A DNA stretch of 38,059 nucleotides from Prevotella sp. UBA1378 (GTDB lineage: Bacteria; Bacteroidota; Bacteroidia; Bacteroidales; Bacteroidaceae): assembly GCA_002305505.1 (NCBI GenBank), contig DBRC01000042.1, forward strand, positions 39,339-77,397, given 5' to 3'. This document shows, one piece after another, positions 8,449 through 16,762 of this stretch (the first letter of the stretch is position 1; the number at the start of each line of letters is the position of its first letter). Both the position numbers and the translations under genes were made by a program. The notes under the pieces were generated by a model. That model had not been told where the DNA came from, did no database searches, and saw only the letters and a list, made by a program, of their open reading frames with translations.

Positions 8449-11400
8449 TTAGAATTTGAGATTAACTCCAATAAGGAATGTACGTGCATGAGGATAACTG
8501 CCGGTATCGAGCCCCGACATCCACGCATCCTGCCCGAACCCGACTTCGGGGTCCATTCCGTTGTACTTGGTAAACGTGTAGAGGTTCTGCACTTGCAGGT
8601 AAACACGGGCTTGCGAGAGCCAATCTTGCTTGAGCAGCTTGGAAAAGTCGTAACCCAACGTTACATTGGCAATGCGCATATAGTCGCCGTCCTGCAGATA
8701 GAGGTCGGAGAAGTTCGTCCAGCTGATATCGCCATTGACGAGGCGGGGCACGGTATTGGATGTGCCTTCGCCCGTCCAGCGCTGCAAGAAGTAAGTGGTA
8801 TAGTTGCCTTGGTCGCTGTTACCCCAGTTGCGGTAACCGCCATTGGCTATCTTGAACCCTGCCGCCCCGCTCAGCACTGCCGAGAAATCAAAGTTCTTGT
8901 AAGAACAGCTGAGGTTGAATCCGAAGTTCCACTTGGGTATGCCATTACCGAGGTTCACCTTATCGTTGTCATCGATTACCCCGTCCGGTTTTCCGTCGCT
9001 TCCCTGGTCGACAATCTTCACGTCGCCGGGGGCTACTCCGGGAAGTACGCCGTTACCGGCCGCTATCCAGTCTGCGATTTCCTGCTCGTTCTGGAAAATG
9101 CCTGCTGTCTGGTAACCCCAGAAATACCCCATGGCATTTCCGTTCGAGCAACGGTAGAACTCGGTCTGGTTGTTGAACATGATGTTAGTTGAGCCGTGGA
9201 TGATGCCGTCGACAGTGGGGATCTCGCCTACCACATTCTTATTATAGGCGAAATTGGCACCTGCGCTATACGTGAATTCCTTACCAATTTTGTCGTTCCA
9301 TGTCAAGCCTACCTCGACACCCTTATTGGTAACGTTTCCGCCATTGATGTAAGGGGCTTCGGCACCGGCAGTCGCGATAACGGGGGCTTTCACTATCCAG
9401 TCCTTGGTTTTCTTGTAATACCAGTCGAAGTTCAAGTTCAGGCGACTGTCGAGGAAACGTGCATCAAAACCCAAGTCGATCTGTTCCGATGTCTCCCACT
9501 TCAGTTCTTCATTACCCAGGCGGTTCCCATACGCGCCGTTCGAGTTGGCAGAAGTGCCCTTCCCCGTGCCGAAGTTATAACCTGCGCCATCCAATGTCAC
9601 GGGAGCGGCATAGAGATAGTCGCCTATAGAGTTGTTGCCTACCTGGCCCCAGCTGGCACGCACCTTGAAGAAGTCGAGCCACGACTTGGTGGCGTCCATG
9701 AACTTCTCGCTTGTAACCACCCATCCTGCACTGACCGACGGGAACCATCCATAGCGATGGCCTTCGGCAAAACGGGAAGAACCGTCGCAACGCAGGGTGA
9801 AATTCACCATGTAAGTATCGTTATAGTTCCATCCAAGACGCCCGAAATAGGAAACGCGGCGATAGTCGTTGCTCGGATAGCCTTTCAATTCGCCAGCATT
9901 GATATTGACCGCATTGCTCAGATAAGCAGTGCTCCAATCGTCGTAGATGTCGAGCAGTTTGTTGTTTCCCGACATATTCTCCCCTTGGAAACGCTCTGCC
10001 TCCATGCCAAGCATGGTATTGAAAGCATGTTCTTTTATGCGCCAATCATAAGTTGCCGTATTGGTCCACGTAAGCGTCCAGCCCTTATACATCGATTGCG
10101 ATACGGAAGGTACGTCGCTCATCGAGTTGGTTGTCGACTGATAAGCCGGTGTATAACTGCGGTACGAGCTGCTGTTGTTGTTGAAGCCCAACTGTGTCTT
10201 GAATCTCAGGTTCTTGACAGGCTGGAGTTCGGCGAACACATTGGCCACCCAGTTCTGGTTGTCGGAAAGGTTTTGGCTGCGGTATAAGCTGGCCACCGGG
10301 TTGCCGTCGTACTGGTACCAGTCGGTAGCTACGGAATAAGCATAGCCATTGTTCTTGTCTTCGCGTGCCGGTTGCTCATCAAGATAGATGGCCTGCAGCG
10401 GCGATGTGCCGTAAGCGCCACGTAGGGCATTGTTGTACATGTTGCCCGTGCCGATGCCTTTCTGCTTATTATAGGAGAACGACACATTCTCGCCGATTTT
10501 CAAGATGTCGCCATAGAGCTTCTGCTCAAAATTGGCACGGAAGTTATAGCGCTCATAGTTCGACGCGCTCTTGCCGCCCACGATGCCTTCCTGGCTGTAG
10601 TAACCAAGCGAAACGGCATAAGTAGCCGTAGCCGAACCTCCCGTAACGCCTGCGACGTAACTTTCTGTCCTGGCATTGCTCTTGAACATCTCGTCAATCC
10701 AGTCGGTATTGTTCAATTGCCCCGTCTTTTGGTTGTAAATAGAAGGGTAAGAGCTCCAGTCGGGAGAGTTGCCACCCGAATTGCGTGCCTGCTCATCCAT
10801 CAATGCCATGTACTGCTCGCTGTTAAGCATATCTATCTTACGGGCTACATTCCCCCATCCCATATAGGCATCAAACGTCACCTGCGCCTTGCCTTCCTTG
10901 CCGCTACGGGTTGTCACTATAACCACGCCGTTGGCAGCCTGCGCACCATAGATAGCCGCCGAGGCAGCATCCTTCAGCACATCGATGCTTTGGATATCGC
11001 CCGGGTTGATATTGGTGATGTCGCCGGGAATACCATCTATAATATAAAGAGGTGAGTTGGAGATGTTCGAGCCTTGCCCACGGATGATAACCTTCATTCC
11101 CGAGCCCGGCTGCCCGCTCTCCGAGATGATGTTCACGCCCGGTGTTTGCCCCTGCATGGCCTGCAGGGCATTGTTGGTGTTCAGCTTGGCCACTTCGTCG
11201 CCTTTAAGCTGGACGGTGGCACCTGTCACGAGCTTCTTTTTCTGTACGCCGTAGCCAATGACAACAACCTCTTCGAGCGACTTTTTGTCTTCCTCGAGCT
11301 GGATCTTCATTGTACTCCCGCTCACCTTCACGTGCTTCGTGACGAATCCCACATAAGATACTACGAGCGTCTGTCCGTCATTGGCATTGATTTTGAAGTT

Positions 11401-11625
11401 GCCGTCAAAATCCGTGACCGTACCCGTCTTCGCACCTTGCACCATAATGGTAGCCCCTATCAGCGGCTCACCATCCGTTGCCGATACCACCTGACCGGTA
11501 ATCGTCTTTGCGCCAAGAACACCCGCTTCGATTCCATACATTGCCTGCATCGCCAGCATCGCCACGACCAGAACGAGCTTGGAAAGCCAAGGGTCTTTGC
11601 AGAACTTTAGAGATGTTTTTCCCAT
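8449..11625 (-). CDS. susC: SusC/RagA-type TonB-dependent transporter
   Basis: A 1058-residue outer-membrane transporter importing oligosaccharides with SusD. An in-frame ATG exists at 11787, but the start at 11625 (MGKTSLKF) is chosen because it is followed directly by a signal peptide, and because the longer start would place the promoter candidate at 11676-11683 inside the gene. After the signal comes a CarboxypepD_reg-like domain (about 37-115, ITGQVVSATDGEPLIGATI), then the VVVIGYG motif and plug domain with the SusC-type GQGSNISNSPLYIIDG segment, then the 22-strand barrel. No N-terminal STN domain is present, so direct anti-sigma signalling is unlikely. It is the first gene of the PUL operon. 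Confidence 0.95.
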   Translation of the reverse strand: MGKTSLKFCKDPWLSKLVLVVAMLAMQAMYGIEAGVLGAKTITGQVVSATDGEPLIGATIMVQGAKTGTVTDFDGNFKINANDGQTLVVSYVGFVTKHVKVSGSTMKIQLEEDKKSLEEVVVIGYGVQKKKLVTGATVQLKGDEVAKLNTNNALQAMQGQTPGVNIISESGQPGSGMKVIIRGQGSNISNSPLYIIDGIPGDITNINPGDIQSIDVLKDAASAAIYGAQAANGVVIVTTRSGKEGKAQVTFDAYMGWGNVARKIDMLNSEQYMALMDEQARNSGGNSPDWSSYPSIYNQKTGQLNNTDWIDEMFKSNARTESYVAGVTGGSATATYAVSLGYYSQEGIVGGKSASNYERYNFRANFEQKLYGDILKIGENVSFSYNKQKGIGTGNMYNNALRGAYGTSPLQAIYLDEQPAREDKNNGYAYSVATDWYQYDGNPVASLYRSQNLSDNQNWVANVFAELQPVKNLRFKTQLGFNNNSSSYRSYTPAYQSTTNSMSDVPSVSQSMYKGWTLTWTNTATYDWRIKEHAFNTMLGMEAERFQGENMSGNNKLLDIYDDWSTAYLSNAVNINAGELKGYPSNDYRRVSYFGRLGWNYNDTYMVNFTLRCDGSSRFAEGHRYGWFPSVSAGWVVTSEKFMDATKSWLDFFKVRASWGQVGNNSIGDYLYAAPVTLDGAGYNFGTGKGTSANSNGAYGNRLGNEELKWETSEQIDLGFDARFLDSRLNLNFDWYYKKTKDWIVKAPVIATAGAEAPYINGGNVTNKGVEVGLTWNDKIGKEFTYSAGANFAYNKNVVGEIPTVDGIIHGSTNIMFNNQTEFYRCSNGNAMGYFWGYQTAGIFQNEQEIADWIAAGNGVLPGVAPGDVKIVDQGSDGKPDGVIDDNDKVNLGNGIPKWNFGFNLSCSYKNFDFSAVLSGAAGFKIANGGYRNWGNSDQGNYTTYFLQRWTGEGTSNTVPRLVNGDISWTNFSDLYLQDGDYMRIANVTLGYDFSKLLKQDWLSQARVYLQVQNLYTFTKYNGMDPEVGFGQDAWMSGLDTGSYPHARTFLIGVNLKF

Positions 11626-11675
11626 TGTTACACTTGTTTTGGTTATTAATAAATAGATTTTGATTTTGTCTTTTG

Positions 11676-11683
11676 CAAAGATA
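11676..11683 (-). promoter_or_regulatory. -7 element of the susC operon promoter
   Basis: The minus strand reads TATCTTTG, a full match to the Bacteroides -7 consensus TAnnTTTG, about 50 bp before the chosen susC start. No TTTG lies 19-21 bp upstream. The missing -33 element suggests a promoter that depends on an activator, which fits the phased repeats just upstream (11712-11782). Confidence 0.6.
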
Positions 11684-11711
11684 GTTAATCTTTTTTTAGA
11701 CACACTGCCAT

Positions 11712-11782
11712 AAATGTTAACATCTTGTGATGAAATGTTACCATACCGTACGAATTGTTTCCAAGAAATGTATGAAATGTTA
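11712..11782 (-). promoter_or_regulatory. helically phased AAATGTTA repeats upstream of susC
   Basis: AAATGTTA occurs exactly at 11712-11719, 11733-11740 and 11775-11782, offsets of 21 and 42 bp (two and four helical turns). A degenerate copy (AATTGTTT, 11753-11760) fills the gap. The first copy lies inside a perfect ATGTTAACAT palindrome (11714-11723). The array starts about 29 bp upstream of the -7 element, so an activator bound along one face of the DNA is the simplest reading. Confidence 0.5.
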
Positions 11783-11819
11783 TTCAAAGGCTTGTATTAG
11801 CTTAATAAGGTATTTATCC

Positions 11820-11859
11820 TATAGACCCTATAGGGCTTATTGGGGTTTATAGACCCTAT
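11820..11859. repeat. 12-bp direct repeat plus palindrome behind lacI
   Basis: TATAGACCCTAT occurs at 11820-11831 and 11848-11859, the second copy reaching the first base of the lacI stop codon. The first overlaps the perfect palindrome CCCTATAGGG (11826-11835). On the lacI transcript, ATAGGG and CCCTAT segments can pair, so this could be a weak terminator or a protein-binding site between lacI and the susC promoter. Confidence 0.4.
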
Positions 11860-12884
11860 TACCCCTGCCTCTTCGCAGAAGTATCCCTTATCACCAGTTG
11901 CTGGGGAACGATTTCCTTGTATATTTTCTTGTCACCCGCAATGTTTTTCAGCAGCAAGCGGCAGGCGGTGACACCCATCAGATGCGACTGGTCGACAATA
12001 GCCGACATACGCGGCGTAACATAAGCTGCATGCGCGTCATCGGTGAAACCGATCAACGCCACGTCTGCCGGTATACGTAAGTTGAGCTGCTTGATGGCCG
12101 TAAATGCCGCAAAGGTGATGATATCATTGAACGCCAATATCGCATCCGGACGATCGGCGCGTTGCAACAGTCCGATTGTGGCCTCCAATGCCACTTGATA
12201 ATCAATCTTCCCGCACACCACCAAGTCGCGCTCTATCGGGATACGGTTTTCGCGCAATGCTTCCAGATAGCCATGCTTGCGGCGGCGCACCATATCAAGA
12301 TGGTTGGGCCCCCCGATGAAAGCAATACGCCGGCTGCCGGTGTCAATGAGGTGCTGGGTGGCCTGCTGGGCAGCCTCGTCGCCGTTGGCCGTCACCGAAG
12401 AAAAACAATCCGACAAGCAGGTACGGCCGAAGAAAACGAGCGGGATGCCCATCTGTACGATTTCCTCGAAATGCGAATAGTCGGTCGTGCTCTGCGAAAG
12501 ACAAGCCACGATTCCCTCCACATGCAGTCCGATAAAATTGTCTATCGCCCGGGCTTCCGCTTCAAAATCCTCATGGCTATTGGCACTGATCACTGAATAT
12601 CCGGCACGCTGCGCCTCGTTCTCGATTCCATCCAGCACGGCAGCATAATAGTGGGTCACGAGATTGGGGACAACTACACCGATGATTTTCGGGGCCTCCT
12701 TACGCAGGCTCTGCGCAAAAGGGTTGGGGCGATAGTTCAGCCGCTGCGCCAGCTCCTTCACTTTCGCCTGCATTTCCTTGCCGATTTCCGGCGAGTTGCG
12801 CAATGCCCTGCTCACGGTAGCAATGCTGACGCCAAGTTCTTGGGCAAGGTCTTTCAGAGACGTTCTATGCTTGTTCGCAGCCAT
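11859..12884 (-). CDS. LacI/GalR-family transcriptional regulator
   Basis: A 341-residue regulator. The N-terminal LacI helix-turn-helix (about 10-30: SLKDLAQELGVSIATVSRALRNS) is followed by the hinge region YRPNPFAQSLR (51-61) that inserts into the minor groove of the operator. A periplasmic-binding-protein-type effector domain (about 65-335) starts IIGVVVPNL and includes IAFIGGP and the AILAFND segment. The effector is presumably a sugar released from the PUL substrate. The gene is on the same strand as and just upstream of susC, and it has its own promoter with a PurR-like operator, indicating autoregulation. Whether it also controls susC is inference. Confidence 0.92.
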   Translation of the reverse strand: MAANKHRTSLKDLAQELGVSIATVSRALRNSPEIGKEMQAKVKELAQRLNYRPNPFAQSLRKEAPKIIGVVVPNLVTHYYAAVLDGIENEAQRAGYSVISANSHEDFEAEARAIDNFIGLHVEGIVACLSQSTTDYSHFEEIVQMGIPLVFFGRTCLSDCFSSVTANGDEAAQQATQHLIDTGSRRIAFIGGPNHLDMVRRRKHGYLEALRENRIPIERDLVVCGKIDYQVALEATIGLLQRADRPDAILAFNDIITFAAFTAIKQLNLRIPADVALIGFTDDAHAAYVTPRMSAIVDQSHLMGVTACRLLLKNIAGDKKIYKEIVPQQLVIRDTSAKRQG

Positions 12885-12908
12885 ACTGTTGTTTTATTAC
12901 GGTTTGTG

Positions 12909-12940
12909 CAAAGTTACATAATTTCGCGTGAATCCGCAAA
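12909..12940 (-). promoter_or_regulatory. lacI promoter, TTTG-N20-TAACTTTG
   Basis: On the minus strand, TTTG (12937-12940) and TAACTTTG (12909-12916) are 20 bp apart, a complete match to the Bacteroides -33/-7 consensus, about 25 bp before the lacI start codon. Confidence 0.8.
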
Positions 12941-12949
12941 CGTTTACGT
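12934..12949. promoter_or_regulatory. PurR/LacI-type operator over the lacI -33 box
   Basis: CCGCAAACGTTTACGT is a near-palindrome with the central AAACGTTT (CG centre) recognised by LacI-family hinge helices. It differs at only two positions from ACGCAAACGTTTGCGT, the well-known E. coli PurR-type consensus. It covers the TTTG -33 element, so a bound repressor would block RNA polymerase. The adjacent LacI-type protein is the natural candidate. Confidence 0.65.
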
Positions 12950-12992
12950 TGTTTTTTCATCACGAAATGATACAATGGCACAAAATTGTCAC

Positions 12993-13097
12993 TAACTTTG
13001 CACTACAAATTCAGAATGAGTAATGAATAGTTGATAATAAGTTAGTTAGAAAACAGGGGTTAAAACTGTCGCGAGACACTTTTAACCCTTTTCTTTT
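12993..13097 (+). ncRNA. possible small RNA between lacI and the response regulator
   Basis: A plus-strand TAACTTTG (12993-13000) matches the -7 consensus but has no TTTG at the right distance. About 55 bp further a strong hairpin is followed by TTTTCTTTTT (13089-13098), with no plus-strand ORF between. Together they could define a transcript of about 90 nt, from roughly 13005 to 13097. No known RNA family is recognised, and the hairpin could serve only the convergent gene. Confidence 0.35.
13057..13088. terminator. terminator hairpin with GCGA loop
   Basis: GGGTTAAAA (13057-13065) pairs with TTTTAACCC (13080-13088). After one mismatch TGTC/GACA continue the stem around a GNRA-type GCGA loop (13071-13074). 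The T-rich tract is better on the plus strand (13089-13098) than on the minus strand (TGTTTTC), but the position 42 bp past the luxR-type gene also suits a minus-strand terminator. Confidence 0.65.
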
Positions 13098-13129
13098 TCC
13101 GCCGGTTATCAACAGCAAGAAAGTATTGC

Positions 13130-13771
13130 TCAGATATAGTATTCTGCCGAATCCACCAGTCCTGCACGGAGTGCATACTTAGTGGCCTCATGCACATTAT
13201 TGACACCTAACTTCCGGAAGATATTCTTCCGATGGGTATTGACCGTGTGGAAGCTGGAGAAGCGCTTCTCGGAGATTTCCTTTGTCGTCATGCCGAGCGC
13301 AATGTCTTTCAGCACTTCTGTCTCCGTGGGTGTCAGCTTCACTTCCTCCTCAAACTTCGGCGCCGGCGGCACCAATAATATCTCCGCCATCCGCTGGCAG
13401 ATATAGCGTTGGCGGCGAAGGACCGAGCGGATACATTCCCTGATTTCCTGCAAAGGCGATTCTTTTAGCAAGACGCTTATCTGATGACTGATGACAATCG
13501 CCCTGCGTACAAAGTCGGCCGACAAGTCGACACTGAACAATATCCAGTGTACCTGCGGGAAACGCTCGGTAAGAATCAGCAGTTCGTCGATGTCATTGAT
13601 GTCGAAAAGCGTATAGTCGAGCACTACGACGGCCTCGTCCTGCTGCTTCAACTGGAACAACAGTTCAGCCTTGTCTTCCGCCCGGCGGCACTCCATCCCC
13701 CCGAAAGTGCCGAACACGTACATCAGGCCAGCACGCGTGATGTCTTGGTTATCTGCTAAACAAACGTACAT
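13130..13771 (-). CDS. LuxR/NarL-family response regulator (orphan)
   Basis: A 213-residue two-domain protein. The receiver-like half (1-125) has acidic residues near the start (Asp7, Asp10), a phospho-acceptor candidate Asp52 in VVVLDYTLFD, Ser80 and the conserved Lys103 in LLKESP. The C-terminal LuxR helix-turn-helix (about 145-205) has LTPTETEVLKDIALGMTTKEIS and the recognition-helix segment HTVNTHRKNIFRKLGV. It should bind DNA as a dimer, probably when phosphorylated. No partner kinase adjoins it; the only kinase in the window is 7.5 kb away. It follows the thioesterase by 6 bp, so the two are probably one transcript. Confidence 0.9.
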   Translation of the reverse strand: MYVCLADNQDITRAGLMYVFGTFGGMECRRAEDKAELLFQLKQQDEAVVVLDYTLFDINDIDELLILTERFPQVHWILFSVDLSADFVRRAIVISHQISVLLKESPLQEIRECIRSVLRRQRYICQRMAEILLVPPAPKFEEEVKLTPTETEVLKDIALGMTTKEISEKRFSSFHTVNTHRKNIFRKLGVNNVHEATKYALRAGLVDSAEYYI

Positions 13772-13777
13772 GCATAT

Positions 13778-14263
13778 TTACATAGACAGTAATTCGTCGC
13801 CCTCGGTATCGCAGCGGGTAAAGCCCATTTCGCGCGCCTTTTCCTGGGAGACGGTGAAATAAACGGCCTCGCCCTCCGTACATACCTCGCCTTTCGAGTT
13901 TTCGATTTCGACATGGAGGAAAGCCACGTTCCGGCGCATTTCCTTCAAGCGGGCACGGATTGTAATCTGCGGTTCGGTGGTCATGATGGAGCGGCGGTAC
14001 TTTACTTCGAGCTTACTGGTTACTCCCGTGGTCTGCAACTTGCGGAAGACGACCCACGACGCGCATTCGTCGATCAGCGTGGCCTGGATGCCGCCATGCA
14101 GCGTGTCAATCCATCCCTGATAGTGGGGCTGCGGTTTCCAGTAACAGATGACCTCGTCGCCGTCTTCGAAAAACTCCATGTGCACTCCCAGCGGATTGCC
14201 GGGGCAACAGCCAAAGCAGTCGTACCCCTCTTTCTTGAGCCATTGGTTCTTTATCTTACGCAT
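13778..14263 (-). CDS. PaaI-type hotdog-fold acyl-CoA thioesterase
   Basis: A 161-residue cytoplasmic protein with the N-terminal CFGCCPGNPLG segment and the hotdog helix motif DTLHGGIQATLIDECASW. Both are typical of PaaI/YbgC-like thioesterases hydrolysing acyl- or aryl-CoA. The usual acidic residue of the active-site helix is present (DE within LIDECA). Length is normal for a single hotdog domain acting as a dimer or tetramer. The substrate cannot be inferred. It lies directly upstream of the orphan response regulator with a 6-bp gap. Confidence 0.85.
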   Translation of the reverse strand: MRKIKNQWLKKEGYDCFGCCPGNPLGVHMEFFEDGDEVICYWKPQPHYQGWIDTLHGGIQATLIDECASWVVFRKLQTTGVTSKLEVKYRRSIMTTEPQITIRARLKEMRRNVAFLHVEIENSKGEVCTEGEAVYFTVSQEKAREMGFTRCDTEGDELLSM

Positions 14264-14288
14264 AAGCGCTAACGTTTTGTTTATATTG

Positions 14289-14296
14289 CAAATGTA
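14289..14296 (-). promoter_or_regulatory. -7 element for the thioesterase/response-regulator unit
   Basis: The minus strand reads TACATTTG (TAnnTTTG), 25 bp before the thioesterase start. No clear TTTG is seen at the -33 position, so it is a half-supported promoter. Confidence 0.45.
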
Positions 14297-14392
14297 CGAA
14301 AAAAAACGTGGAGCCTTACGAACGCCAGTGTTTTTTTACGTATTTTTCATACTTTCCCCTCCGGTGTATCCCATCCTTTTACACGATTCCCG

Positions 14393-16762
14393 TCAGAACT
14401 TTATGCTAAAGTTAATGCGCACGCCCTGCTTATGGGCCGTGGGAAACTCGAGGTAGGTTAAGCGGCGCACGTATTCGATGTGGAAAAAGCGGAATACGTT
14501 GTGTACGCCGGCGTGTATCTCGACATACGCCTTGTGCGGATCCATGATATGGCTGCCCTCCGGGAAACGCATCAGCACTCCGCTGCCGGCATTTTCCCCA
14601 AGCGCAGGATTGTTCTTATCGGTGAGCTTTCCCCATAAGGCCTTCACCCCGATGTACTCGCGCCATTTAAGTTCCCTGACGAGGGGCAAGCGGTTGAACA
14701 GCTTCCCGTTGAGGTCCCACCTCAGGTCCAGCGAGGCATAGCGGTCGTTGAGGAACTCCATGTTGTTAATCAGGCTGAATGTACCGTTCTGCAGGATATA
14801 CGATAGATTGGCAGCGGGCATGATGAGCAGCGGGAAAGGTACCCTGCTCCATTGCGCCCCGGCCTTGGCGCTGACATCCACCTTCCCCCAGCTCTTCACC
14901 CAGAAGCGCTTGAACACGCTTGCCTCCGTAAAGTTGTAACTGTACTGTCCGCCGAGGAATCCGTCGAACCCCACCGCGTGGCTGAGCGTAAATACCGGGG
15001 CGTCGAGATTCACGGGGCGCCGGCGCTGCTTGGTGTTGACAAACTTCTCCCCCGGTGCGTAGCGCCACTCGGCACGCAGCTCCGTTGTACGTATTTTGGT
15101 GAAGGGTGGAAGGGAAGACGCCGACGGCGGGGATTCCCACCCCCCGCATGCCTCATCCTCCTCGGCCGTCACGGTGAGCGTGGAGCGCAGCCCCCACCCT
15201 TCCTCACGCTCCAGCTTCAGTTGCTGCCGGTTGTAGAACATCATCTTGTCCACCTTCGTCCATTTCAACGCCGTGAAGACATTGTCCTTATCTGTAGACA
15301 TAAACTTGTCGGTAGGTGCGCAGACATCATAAGCCGACGTGAATGTGATATTACGCACCGGGTACTCGGCGGGCAGGTAGTCCTTGCGGTTGAACGAATA
15401 AACCAGCTCGCCCTTATAATAGTCTTTCTTGCTTTTCCATCCATGGGCATAATAGCCTTTAAAGAAAAGGTGTGGATGGAAATTGGCCGTAGTCTGTGCG
15501 CCCAAGCGCATCCTGAGGCCGTCGATGAAGTTGGACGACACGAAAGTATTCACCGGCCCGATGTCGACCTTGCTCGGCCGGGTTTCCGTACCTGTCTCGA
15601 CAAAGTTCTCCGCCAACAGTTTCAGCCCCATCATCACATACCTGAAGCCGCCCTGTTGTTTTATCCCCTTCACGAAATCGTCTATGCCCCGTTCGCCCCT
15701 CGTCAGTCCCACTTGGCGGTAATGCCCCCAGAAGTCTTCATCACGCTGCTTGGCTCCGGCATCGGTAACCAGGCTTTCCTTGCCTTTAAAGAGCTGCTTG
15801 GGAATGGTGCCGAAAGCATGGTCGCCGATCCGGGTGTTGCGGATGACGACGGCCTTCGTGAGAAAGTCGTACAACTGCAACTCCGCCAGCATGTCATCGG
15901 TCGTCAGCACCCACTCGCCCGTGGGTATCTTCGTAAACTCCTGCTGTATCTTCATGCCGTCGATGAAGTTGACGTCGCTGCGCTTAGGGATGGCCATCTC
16001 GCAGCGTTTCACCTGATACGACGAGTCGCCGAGAATATAAATGTCCCCGCAGAAGCCGAAGTCCTGTTGGTTGTTGGGCAGGAACCTCACCTGTATGCAG
16101 CGGTCGGACGCCACGTTGAGCGTATCTACGATGTAAAAGCGGTAAAAGCGGATGGCATCTTTGCCGATGGGCGACGTGAAGGGATGTTGCAGCAGGCGTA
16201 TCTGGTCGTCGTAGATGTCCACGTCGGTAAAGAAGTCCTTGAGTACGGCATCCAGGATGTCGCCCGTCTGGAAGAGCCGGTTGATGCCGCCCGACCTTTC
16301 GCCTTTGATGATATCCTTCTTGGCGCGCGGCTCCTTGCGGTAGATGCGTTGCGTCACGGTTTCATTGACCGACACCGGCAGTATCAGTTTGTTGTTATAA
16401 GGGCAAGGCTCTATCTGGTTCAGCAGCCATTGCTTGCTGAAAAGCCCTTCCTGCATTTGGCCGGGGGTAATGTCGTTTACCGCCAGTGTCAGTTTCTGGT
16501 ATTTATTGTATTGGTAATAATCGTGGTTCTCAAGGCGGGTGCGCTTTTTGGCTGCGATGACCTTCTTCATCAGCTCTACGGCCGGATTGTCTTTCCTGCT
16601 GTATTTCGAACGCTTCGACCTCACCGTCACCTCACCGAGCTGATGGACGCGGTTATACCATTTTGCGGTGTCGCCGCCGATGTCCGGGTTGAGCTGTGCC
16701 CGGGCGCCGGGCACGGACGACAGCAGCAGGAGCAGAAGTGCCACGATATACCTCATCCGCAA
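14393..16762 (-). CDS. DUF5686 family outer-membrane beta-barrel protein
   Basis: A 789-residue protein with an N-terminal signal peptide (hydrophobic core ALLLLLLSS, probable cleavage after ARAQ). A segment GEVTVRSKRSKYSRKDNPAVELMKKVI is characteristic of the DUF5686/carboxypeptidase-regulatory-like family. A long beta-rich region ends in a terminal Phe (RINFSIKF), as usual for barrels inserted by the BAM complex. The family function is unknown. Its start overlaps the 3' end of the CDP-alcohol phosphatidyltransferase by 10 bp, implying translational coupling and a link with envelope or lipid biology. Several family members carry an N-terminal CarboxypepD_reg domain; here the N-terminal part is short. 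Confidence 0.82.
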   Translation of the reverse strand: MRMRYIVALLLLLLSSVPGARAQLNPDIGGDTAKWYNRVHQLGEVTVRSKRSKYSRKDNPAVELMKKVIAAKKRTRLENHDYYQYNKYQKLTLAVNDITPGQMQEGLFSKQWLLNQIEPCPYNNKLILPVSVNETVTQRIYRKEPRAKKDIIKGERSGGINRLFQTGDILDAVLKDFFTDVDIYDDQIRLLQHPFTSPIGKDAIRFYRFYIVDTLNVASDRCIQVRFLPNNQQDFGFCGDIYILGDSSYQVKRCEMAIPKRSDVNFIDGMKIQQEFTKIPTGEWVLTTDDMLAELQLYDFLTKAVVIRNTRIGDHAFGTIPKQLFKGKESLVTDAGAKQRDEDFWGHYRQVGLTRGERGIDDFVKGIKQQGGFRYVMMGLKLLAENFVETGTETRPSKVDIGPVNTFVSSNFIDGLRMRLGAQTTANFHPHLFFKGYYAHGWKSKKDYYKGELVYSFNRKDYLPAEYPVRNITFTSAYDVCAPTDKFMSTDKDNVFTALKWTKVDKMMFYNRQQLKLEREEGWGLRSTLTVTAEEDEACGGWESPPSASSLPPFTKIRTTELRAEWRYAPGEKFVNTKQRRRPVNLDAPVFTLSHAVGFDGFLGGQYSYNFTEASVFKRFWVKSWGKVDVSAKAGAQWSRVPFPLLIMPAANLSYILQNGTFSLINNMEFLNDRYASLDLRWDLNGKLFNRLPLVRELKWREYIGVKALWGKLTDKNNPALGENAGSGVLMRFPEGSHIMDPHKAYVEIHAGVHNVFRFFHIEYVRRLTYLEFPTAHKQGVRINFSIKF

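Noticed and set aside
11626..11787. 54-residue N-terminal extension of SusC
   Set aside because: It would place the -7 promoter element and part of the phased repeats within the gene and would bury the signal peptide.
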